Source: Pseudomonas prosekii (GTDB taxonomy: Bacteria; Pseudomonadota; Gammaproteobacteria; Pseudomonadales; Pseudomonadaceae). From it: a DNA stretch of 64,000 nucleotides. The position numbers were made by a program, and so were the translations under genes. Every line of letters starts with the position of its first letter. Positions within the stretch are counted from its first letter, which is position 1. Below the pieces are notes generated by a model. The model worked only from the letters and a program-made list of their open reading frames with translations. It had not been told where the DNA came from and made no database searches. Location of the stretch: positions 4,120,501 through 4,184,500 of the forward strand of contig NZ_LT629762.1 in NCBI RefSeq assembly GCF_900105155.1, written 5' to 3'. This document shows, piece after piece, positions 34,492 to 42,244 of the stretch.

Positions 34492-34760
34492 GCGTCAGCC
34501 CTCGACAAAAACAGCGCGTCGTTGATGTCGTCGATCAGGGCTTTGGCCATCTCGCCGAGGTACAGAGCAGGCCAACTGAAACGGTCACCTTGGTCGCTCA
34601 TGGCAGCGTCGAAGTTGAGCTGGTTAGCGTGATGCTGGAGCAGGGAAACCATCTCCAGTGCATCCTCGACCGGAACACCGGCATTGACCCGAAACAGCTT
34701 CAAATCGGTGGCATTTACGCGAGTGAATGTGGCGTGGCCACGGGTGGTGGAAGTGGTCAT
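34488..34760 (-). CDS. DUF3077 family protein
   Basis: A 90-residue protein with the family core LKLFRVNAGVPVEDALEM (near residue 20) and LYLGEMAKALIDDINDAL (near 66). It overlaps its neighbours on both sides by ATGA. The same family forms the output of the orphan module at 16.2 kb. Function unknown; position equals that of the small early genes before P4 alpha. Confidence 0.75.
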   Translation of the reverse strand: MTTSTTRGHATFTRVNATDLKLFRVNAGVPVEDALEMVSLLQHHANQLNFDAAMSDQGDRFSWPALYLGEMAKALIDDINDALFLSRADA

Positions 34761-35041
34761 AGCGCACCGCCTTTTTGCATGGCAGGCGTCGAGGTGTTGT
34801 CAGCGTGCAAAGCGAGGGTTTTGATCAGGCCGAGGGTGCCGCGTACGTCCCAAAGGACGGCTGCGATCACATGATTGGCGAGGCGCGAGGATTCGTTTTC
34901 GAAGTGCTCCTCAAGCAGCGTCAGCACCGAGTCGGCGCGAGCAATGGCGCAGGTGATGGCGTCGATCGGTACACCGGCTTCAACAGTTGGATTAACGCAT
35001 AGCAAATCTTCAGGAAGTGAAAAGCTCAAGGCGTTGTTCAT
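34757..35041 (-). CDS. Hypothetical protein, distant DUF3077 look-alike
   Basis: A 94-residue helical protein with LLCVNPTVEAGVPIDAIT near residue 13, recalling the V-x-AGVP-x-DA core of the DUF3077 proteins, followed by NHVIAAVLWDVRGTLGLIKTL. It may be a diverged duplicate. The ATG overlaps the stop of the 53-codon leader ORF. Confidence 0.6.
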   Translation of the reverse strand: MNNALSFSLPEDLLCVNPTVEAGVPIDAITCAIARADSVLTLLEEHFENESSRLANHVIAAVLWDVRGTLGLIKTLALHADNTSTPAMQKGGAL

Positions 35042-35199
35042 TGGGCACCGCCTGCGGTTTCGAGTGCGCGGGCTTTGGCCATGTGAGCGTTGTAACGGGA
35101 GAGGCGCGTAGCGAGGCTGGAGTTGGCGTGTAAAGCGGCGAGAGCCATTGCACGATGTGCAGCGGCGCGATTTTTGAACGGATTGAGGGCGTGTTGCAT
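35038..35199 (-). CDS. 53-residue leader ORF of the replication operon
   Basis: A 53-codon ORF (starts MQHALNPFKN, ends TAGGAQ) with ribosome site AAGGAG nine bases before the ATG. The site lies in GTACAAGGAG, perfectly complementary over ten bases to the loop of the antisense RNA upstream. Its stop overlaps the next start (ATGA), so blocking this site should shut down the whole operon down to the primase. The NP-(Y/F)-K core is shared with the 38-codon ORF at 16.6 kb. Confidence 0.7.
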   Translation of the reverse strand: MQHALNPFKNRAAAHRAMALAALHANSSLATRLSRYNAHMAKARALETAGGAQ

Positions 35200-35253
35200 T
35201 TGTGAAGGCTCCTTGTACTGAGGAACCGCCACCGTCTGCCGCCAAGCAGATTA

Positions 35254-35337
35254 GGGTGACGGATTGCGCAGGATTGGCGGACCGGCGTACAAGGAGACCG
35301 GCGCACCCGAGGGTGCTCCTACGCAACCCGCCATAAC
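35254..35337 (-). ncRNA. C4/P4-CI-like antisense RNA of the element
   Basis: On the minus strand the outer stem GCGGGTTGCG pairs with CGCAATCCG..., enclosing a hairpin GCACC-CTC-GGGTGC and a second hairpin GCCGGT...GCCGGT-type with loop CTCCTTGTAC (35287-35296 on the plus strand as GTACAAGGAG). The loop pairs perfectly with the ribosome site at 35209-35218, and eight of its bases pair with GTACAAGG at 35393-35400 beside the antiterminator. This two-target layout matches phage P4 CI RNA. The 16707-16790 copy has the same fold with covarying stems. Confidence 0.7.
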
Positions 35338-35353
35338 ACGGGAATGCGGGCAC

Positions 35354-35394
35354 AAAAAAAGCGCCTGCAATCGTAATGGGGGCGCTGTTGCGCC
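35354..35394 (-). promoter_or_regulatory. Leader attenuator: overlapping antiterminator and terminator
   Basis: GGCGC-AACA-GCGCC (35381-35394) and the terminator GCGCC...GGCGC (35361-35385) with seven T residues (35354-35360) share an arm and exclude each other. The antisense-loop target GTACAAGG abuts the first hairpin. Confidence 0.65.
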
Positions 35395-35446
35395 TTGTAC
35401 TGTTTGGACCGCCAAGCCCAATCGCTGAATTTGCAGCGACGACCAG

Positions 35447-35475
35447 AGAGTAACGTCCGATTTTTGAAAGTGCAA
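35447..35475 (-). promoter_or_regulatory. Promoter of the RNA-controlled replication operon
   Basis: Minus-strand -35 TTGCAC (35470-35475) and -10 TACTCT (35447-35452) with a 17-base spacer. A TCGCTG/CAGCGA hairpin (35421-35440) follows at the expected transcript 5' end. The leader is about 240 bases to the first ORF, the same as in the 16.9-kb module. Confidence 0.65.
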
Positions 35476-35575
35476 CTGCGTTGATGACTTGCGGTTTTTT
35501 CAGGTGCGGCATAAATTGTTCGTGCATGTAGATTTACCTCAACGCCTTCGGATCGCCCCCGGAGGCGTTTTCGTT

Positions 35576-35881
35576 TCAGGCGTGGGCTTCCCAGCGCAGG
35601 GACAGGAGGGGCAGGAAGCCGCCGTTGAGCATGGATCGTGCGTCTTCGTAGGCTTGCGTTTGCTGGCCTTCATCAACGATCACGGCTCCGGTCTTTTCGC
35701 AGTGGAGGGAGAGGGCGCACCAGGTGCCGTCGGCCCAGCTGAGTACGCTAACGACACGGCCTTGTTTATCCTGCTGGCTGCGGTAGCGCTCAAGGCGCTG
35801 CATGAGGCGGGGCGAAAAGCCAATTCGGCGCAGTACTGAAAATGGGTGCATCAGGGTGTTGTCGGCGTTCTTTTGGCTCAT
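35576..35881 (-). CDS. Hypothetical element protein
   Basis: A 101-residue protein (starts MSQKNADNTL) with SVLSWADGTWCALSLHCEKTGAVIVD in the middle. The ATG at 35881 overlaps the stop of the upstream gene. A hairpin (AACGCCT/AGGCGTT) follows at 35541-35571 without a minus-strand T-run. Last gene of the AlpA-led operon. Function unknown. Confidence 0.55.
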   Translation of the reverse strand: MSQKNADNTLMHPFSVLRRIGFSPRLMQRLERYRSQQDKQGRVVSVLSWADGTWCALSLHCEKTGAVIVDEGQQTQAYEDARSMLNGGFLPLLSLRWEAHA

Positions 35882-36486
35882 GCTGCCTCCTGCGCCAAGG
35901 CAAACAGCGGCGCTGGTGTTTCGCCTTTGAGCCAAGCCAGTATCTTGCTGTCCTCGGCGCAACGTCGGCGGTATTTGACGGCCATCACATCGCGACGTTG
36001 TGCCAGACATTCGTCCACGTACTCGGTCAGATCCGAGGTCAAGCGCAAGCTGTGGTGAAGGTTCTCGGTAGCGGTCTTTTCCACTGCGAGATCCGCATCC
36101 GTAATGCGCTGCCAGACCGCCGGATCGTTCGCGTATCCAGCCGATTGATCCACCAGCCAGTAGGTGACCCAGTCGGTTATACCTCGCGTTTTCAGTGAGG
36201 CGAGGCGGCTATGGCTCATCGCGAAATAACCGGTGCCGTGGACGCTCGAAAATTCTCTGCGCACCGCGTTTTTGCGGATCAGTTCGGGGAGTTCCCAAGG
36301 ATTGGCTTTCAGCGGTAGAACGAGGCCGTCAGGGCTGAAAAAGAACGCTTCCTGCTCTTCGCCGTTCCAACTCAAGCCCGCGATGGTCCGATGACGCCAG
36401 TTGATAGCGCCGGGTTGATAGAGGCGGAATCCGATGCTGTACGAGTCGAGAAACGGCCCTTTGAAAGGGCAATAATTGCGCTTCAT
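35878..36486 (-). CDS. Hypothetical element protein
   Basis: A 202-residue soluble protein (starts MKRNYCPFKGPFLDSYSIG) with repeated aromatic residues in the first half and a helical, basic second half (EYVDECLAQRRDVMAVKYRRRCAEDSKILAWLKG). It overlaps both neighbours by ATGA, so it is coexpressed with AlpA. No family recognised. Confidence 0.6.
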   Translation of the reverse strand: MKRNYCPFKGPFLDSYSIGFRLYQPGAINWRHRTIAGLSWNGEEQEAFFFSPDGLVLPLKANPWELPELIRKNAVRREFSSVHGTGYFAMSHSRLASLKTRGITDWVTYWLVDQSAGYANDPAVWQRITDADLAVEKTATENLHHSLRLTSDLTEYVDECLAQRRDVMAVKYRRRCAEDSKILAWLKGETPAPLFALAQEAA

Positions 36487-36737
36487 GCGGCCACCAAATC
36501 ACGCGCAGCGATGCGCGCTCGTGTCCATGCCTGTACCTCTCCCAATACCCATGCAACCGGAGCACTTCGGGCGTTGCTGGTACTCAGCTTCACTGGAAGC
36601 GGAAATCCACTCTCAGGTTGGCGCATGAGCTTGTAGATAGTCGGGCGAGCAAGCCCAACGATTGATACCACCTCGGGCATGCGGATGAGAGTCGTGGCGG
36701 GGTCGTGTGAAGCAAGGTGTCTTATTGCGGTAGTCAT
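36483..36737 (-). CDS. AlpA-family transcriptional regulator
   Basis: An 84-residue small winged-helix/HTH protein with the family core LIRMPEVVSIVGLARPTIYKLM and the later WVLGEVQAWTRARIA. AlpA-type proteins usually activate or act as excisionase for integrases of P4-like elements. It is the first gene of an operon with two unknowns and lies between the integrase and the replication module. Confidence 0.88.
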   Translation of the reverse strand: MTTAIRHLASHDPATTLIRMPEVVSIVGLARPTIYKLMRQPESGFPLPVKLSTSNARSAPVAWVLGEVQAWTRARIAARDLVAA

Positions 36738-36820
36738 AGCGATCCAAACCTGCGTTTATTGAGACGACAGGCCATACGCTACGGAGAGGGAGGGGAGCGG
36801 ACTGTGTCCATTCCCTTTTT

Positions 36821-37759
36821 TTATTTGAGTGGTCGAAGACCTAGTGCAGTCAAATGATCACGGATGGTTTTCTTGGTGCCGTGAACGGTCTGGTCGAACA
36901 GCAGGTTGGTTAGCTCTGCATCTGTAAGGTTTCGTTTCTCGATTCGCCGACCTGCAATAATTTGCTCAGCGGCTGCCTTTATGGTCAAGCGCCGATACAT
37001 TGTCTCTGTTTGTATTTTAGAGCTGGCATCTTGATTACCTCTGCCAGCCTCTTGTCCCCGCTTAGATGCCTTCGCTGAGAAAGCGTCGTCCAGTAGTTGG
37101 AGAATCAGACTCGATGTGTTGAAGCCATTCTTGGATACGTCGATGCTCTCCACCTGGCGATAGAGGTTTGCCATCAACAATGTCTGATTAGCCTCACCTT
37201 TTAAGGTGGCAAACTGCTCTCTCGCTTCTATTTCAAGCCCCGCGCGGCGATGTCGTTCTTTATCGATTAAGGTCGCGTATTGGCGTGGTGAGTCTTTTCT
37301 TAGCCCCTCTATCAGATCCGCGTCCATATCGTAGGTAGCGAGCTCCAGCTCGAAGAGCCAATTTGCAAGTATTTCCACAGCTTGTACGCCTAGTACCAGC
37401 GCAAAAGCTGCAGCGAGTTGTGAATTTGTAGCTGGATGATCGACCCCAAGAAAACCTCGAATCACGTTAGGCAATGATGCGGCCTCCGCAGAGCTTGCAC
37501 GGTCATTGACTTCATTACGGAGCCGGAACAAGGTTCTTGTTACGGATTCCGCGCAGGGTACATAGGAGCCATCCTCCAGCCAGAACGAAGTTGCAGTGTC
37601 GATGAGGTAGAAAGCTTCTCGGAAATGTTCCTGGAAATGGGGATACAACGCTAGCTCACGCACAGCTAGTTCAACCTCATCGAGGTCCCAAACTAGGCAC
37701 TTCACGTCAGTCCCTGCGATTTCTAGTTCTTCAGCTTCAATGCCTAGCTCGATATCCAT
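36821..37759 (-). CDS. Hypothetical protein of the integrative element
   Basis: A 312-residue acidic, helical protein without membrane segments. Visible parts are an acidic start (IELGIEAEELEIAG), LAAAFALVLGVQAVEILANWLFELE near 128-152, and a basic C-terminal segment (about 250-312: MYRRLTIKAAAEQIIAGRRIEKRNLTDAELTNLLFDQTVHG) that could be a helix-turn-helix. It lies just downstream of the GTGTAAC repeat cluster. No family recognised. Confidence 0.55.
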   Translation of the reverse strand: MDIELGIEAEELEIAGTDVKCLVWDLDEVELAVRELALYPHFQEHFREAFYLIDTATSFWLEDGSYVPCAESVTRTLFRLRNEVNDRASSAEAASLPNVIRGFLGVDHPATNSQLAAAFALVLGVQAVEILANWLFELELATYDMDADLIEGLRKDSPRQYATLIDKERHRRAGLEIEAREQFATLKGEANQTLLMANLYRQVESIDVSKNGFNTSSLILQLLDDAFSAKASKRGQEAGRGNQDASSKIQTETMYRRLTIKAAAEQIIAGRRIEKRNLTDAELTNLLFDQTVHGTKKTIRDHLTALGLRPLK

Positions 37760-37854
37760 TTAGGCTGCCCCTCGCCCCGAGACCGGCGCGCTGTTCCAGC
37801 GTCGTGGATTGGGTAAAGCGACTGCCGACAGGAAGTGCTCGAGGATATTTCTGT

Positions 37855-37980
37855 TACACGACCTCGTGTCGTTACACTTGAGGTGTTCGAGACGCGGACA
37901 ACGTGTAACTGATAAATAACTCATGATTATCAACGATTTAGCTTGAGTCGTTACACCTGTAACACCAGTTACACCGATTT
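37855..37980. repeat. GTGTAAC repeat cluster (second copy of origin-type repeats)
   Basis: At least six GTGTAAC units in both orientations, including 37952-37974, an exact 23-base inverted copy of 22358-22380. CGTTACACTTG and ACGTGTAACTG are also shared between the two clusters. A second site used in replication, like P4 crr, is possible. Confidence 0.65.
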
Positions 37981-38004
37981 TTGAGGGGGGGCGATTACGT
38001 GCAT

Positions 38005-39246
38005 TCATACTGCCTTTCCAAACTGTCCCTGCACCACATTACCCGCTGCCATTTGCTCAAGGTGGTCGGCATACCACTGCATCATCACAACACGCTGTTC
38101 AAGATATTGAGCCTTGTTATATACCCCTGAAATACCTTCCTCTTTGTGGGCAAGCTGCGCCTCAACGTGTTCTTTAGGCCAGCCATGTTCGCGAAGCAAC
38201 GTGCTCGCTGTGTGGCGAGTCCCGTGTCCAACAAGACGACCTTTGTAGCCTATGGTGGCGAAAACCTTGTTGATTGTGTTTTCACTAATGGTCGGATTTT
38301 TTGCTCCGACTCCTGGGAAGAGCCAGCGGTTGCGACCGGTTAAGCAGTACAGCTCTTTCAGTGCCGTAACGGCTTGGTGAGGAAGCGGGCATACAAAATC
38401 CCGGCGCATCTTCATCTTGGCAGCAGGTGTGATCCAAATGGCTTTCTCAAAGTCGAATTCTTTCCATTCAGCCAATCGAACCATGCCGGGTCGTGATGCA
38501 GTCCATATACAAAGCCATGCAGCGGTGCGGGCTGTCAGTCTGCTTGGTGTGTTTCTGAGCGCTTGGAGGAATTCAGCCAGCTCAGGCTCCAGCAAATGTG
38601 GATGCTGCTGGGTCTTAGGAGCCTGTGCTGCAATATCACGTAGGCGGCTGCCCGGATCGTTTTCGGTGAGCCCTAGGCCAATGGCTCGGCCGAAGATTTG
38701 ATTGATCCAAGTGCGGCACTTTTCCGCCACGTTGTGTGCGTTTCGGGCTTCGAGGGATGCCTGGAGTTCTGCGCAGTCGGTACGGGTGATTTCGTCGAGG
38801 GGCTTATCCCCCAATGCCGGGAGGATGTCCTTGTCGAGGTAAGTGCGGATTTTGTTAAGAGTGGAGGGAGCGAGGCCTTTTTCTTCTTTGGCCTTGAGCC
38901 AAGCTTCAGCAGCAGCTCTGAAGGTCCGAGTCCTGGCAGCGTCAATGGCAGCTTTGGCGGAGCGTTTCTGCTCGAGAGGATCGGCGCCGCTGCTAACTAC
39001 CTTGCGTAGTTCGGCAGCTTTGTCCCGTGCCAACGCACCACTTACTTCTGGGTAACCCCCGAGCCCCATCCAAGCCCAGTTGCCCGTCGGACGTTTGTAG
39101 CGGAGCTGCCAAGATTTTCCACCATCAGGTTTAACCCTGAAGTAGAGGCCGTTGCCGTCCAGTTCTCGGTATTCCTTTGATTCCGGCTCCAATCCCGCAA
39201 GTGTTGTGTCAGCGAGAGGGCGACGCTTGATGTCTGCGCGCTTCAT
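38005..39246 (-). CDS. int: Tyrosine integrase (P4-type, DUF4102 arm-binding N-terminus)
   Basis: A 413-residue site-specific recombinase. The N-terminus (GLYFRVKPDGGKSWQLRYKRP) is the arm-binding domain of P4-type integrases, followed by a core-binding domain (about 95-185) and the catalytic domain with R in TASRPGMVR, HGTRHTAST, LAHKE and the nucleophile in YNKAQYL. ATG 39246 gives the usual family start MKRADIKRRPLAD; a longer frame to 39342 reads through subterminal repeats and is rejected. It lies 165 bases from the tRNA-Leu gene in which the element sits. Confidence 0.93.
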   Translation of the reverse strand: MKRADIKRRPLADTTLAGLEPESKEYRELDGNGLYFRVKPDGGKSWQLRYKRPTGNWAWMGLGGYPEVSGALARDKAAELRKVVSSGADPLEQKRSAKAAIDAARTRTFRAAAEAWLKAKEEKGLAPSTLNKIRTYLDKDILPALGDKPLDEITRTDCAELQASLEARNAHNVAEKCRTWINQIFGRAIGLGLTENDPGSRLRDIAAQAPKTQQHPHLLEPELAEFLQALRNTPSRLTARTAAWLCIWTASRPGMVRLAEWKEFDFEKAIWITPAAKMKMRRDFVCPLPHQAVTALKELYCLTGRNRWLFPGVGAKNPTISENTINKVFATIGYKGRLVGHGTRHTASTLLREHGWPKEHVEAQLAHKEEGISGVYNKAQYLEQRVVMMQWYADHLEQMAAGNVVQGQFGKAV

Positions 39247-39277
39247 CCTTGTATCCCAAAGTTCGGTATTTTTCTCA

Positions 39278-39325
39278 GGATACAAGCAGGGATACAGGGA
39301 TACAACGGATAAAGGGATACAGGGG
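39278..39325. repeat. Subterminal GGGATACA repeats
   Basis: Four GGGATACA/GGATACA units; the first two, GGATACAAGCAGGGATACA (39278-39296), recur at 20824-20842 inside the other end. Likely integrase or AlpA/Xis binding sites. Confidence 0.6.
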
Positions 39326-39340
39326 TAGATAGCCAGACAC

Positions 39341-39367
39341 AAAAAAACCGGCTCAAGTGGCCGGTTT
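39341..39367 (-). terminator. Element-supplied terminator of tRNA-Leu
   Basis: AAACCGGC-CACTTGA-GCCGG and seven T residues on the minus strand, 44 bases after the tRNA 3' end. It replaces the terminator moved to 20.7 kb. Confidence 0.8.
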
Positions 39368-39411
39368 CTCTGGGTCTGATAGTCTGGTAGAGACTTTCAG
39401 ATACTGCTATA

Positions 39412-39496
39412 TGGTGCCCCGAGGGAGACTCGAACTCCCACTTCTTGCGAAAACGGATTTTGAATCCGCCGCGTCTACCAATTCCGCCATCAGGGC
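39412..39496 (-). tRNA. tRNA-Leu (CAA)
   Basis: An 85-base tRNA with acceptor GCCCTGA, D-arm GCGGAATTGGTAGACGC, anticodon loop TTCAAAA (anticodon CAA, reading UUG), a long variable arm, T-loop GTTCGAGTC and encoded CCA. The type-II variable arm and G at the discriminating positions fit leucine. Its 3' end is the attachment site of the element. Confidence 0.95.
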
Positions 39497-39509
39497 TCAA
39501 TGGCGGCGA

Positions 39510-39538
39510 AGTATAGAGATGAGATTACCGTTGGTCAA
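39510..39538 (-). promoter_or_regulatory. Promoter of tRNA-Leu
   Basis: Minus-strand -35 TTGACC (39533-39538), 17-base spacer and -10 TATACT (39510-39515), followed by a GC-rich stretch, as usual for stable RNA genes. Confidence 0.75.
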
Positions 39539-39604
39539 TCACCTTTCATGGTCTATTTTCACTATTTCCGCTAGACTTCCGGCCCCTGCTAGACGAACTC
39601 CATC

Positions 39605-41799
<2,195 letters not shown>

Positions 41800-41842
41800 G
41801 TTTTCTGACCCCAAGATTCAACATTTGCAACTGGAGTGCTAA

Positions 41843-42181
41843 ATGAGCTTTTTTATCTCTAATGCCATGGCCGACGCTGCTGCACCGGCAGCTGCAGGCC
41901 CGATGGGCGGCGGCTTTGAGTGGATTTTCCTGGTTGGCTTTCTGGTCATCTTCTACCTGATGATCTGGCGTCCACAGGCCAAGCGCGCCAAAGAACAGAA
42001 AAACCTGCTCGGCAGCCTGCAAAAAGGCGACGAAGTTGTGACCACCGGTGGTATCGCCGGCAAGATCACTAAAGTGGCAGACGATTTCGTGGTTCTGGAA
42101 GTTTCCGACACTGTCGAAATGAAGTTCCAGAAAGGCGCCATCGCCGCCACGCTGCCAAAAGGCACGCTCAAAGCGATCTAA
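41843..42181 (+). CDS. yajC: Preprotein translocase subunit YajC
   Basis: A 112-residue inner-membrane protein with one transmembrane helix (WIFLVGFLVIFYLMIW, about 30-46) after a Gly/Ala-rich periplasmic start, and a soluble domain with KGDEVVTTGGIAGKITKV. YajC associates with SecDF-YidC. It lies 43 bases after tgt and before secD. Confidence 0.95.
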   Translation: MSFFISNAMADAAAPAAAGPMGGGFEWIFLVGFLVIFYLMIWRPQAKRAKEQKNLLGSLQKGDEVVTTGGIAGKITKVADDFVVLEVSDTVEMKFQKGAIAATLPKGTLKAI

Positions 42182-42244
42182 GTTTCAACTTCTACTCAAT
42201 CGACGGGGCGCGCAAGGCGCCCCGCGTCATAAGCGGGCGGCGTG

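Larger units (their letters stand above)
20759..39430. mobile_element. P4-like integrative element in tRNA-Leu(CAA)
   Basis: An 18.7-kb element bounded by a duplicated tRNA 3' end. It holds a tyrosine integrase adjacent to the tRNA, an AlpA regulator, a DUF927 primase-helicase, a repeat-rich probable origin, an RNA-controlled early operon, an MvaT paralogue and cargo (pyocin with immunity, GGDEF-EAL, BdlA-like receptor). No head, tail, terminase, relaxase or type IV secretion gene is present, so it resembles a phage satellite or an integrative replicon that needs a helper for transfer. Confidence 0.82.

Noticed and set aside
35242..35527. Long minus-strand frame from 35527 through the leader into the 34757 gene
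   Set aside because: It reads through a conserved structured RNA, and the coupled small ORF provides a better start for the downstream gene.
35541..35573. Hairpin as terminator of the 35576 gene
   Set aside because: It has a T-run only on the plus strand, where no gene ends; left unassigned.
37760..38008. 82-codon minus-strand frame overlapping the integrase stop by ATGA
   Set aside because: Its first third simply translates the GTGTAAC repeats (VTGVTGVTT); better explained as a protein-binding site, though the overlap is noted.
39278..39325. Short tandem repeats considered as a CRISPR array
   Set aside because: Units of 8 bases without regular 30-base spacers; they lie in the integrase arm region.
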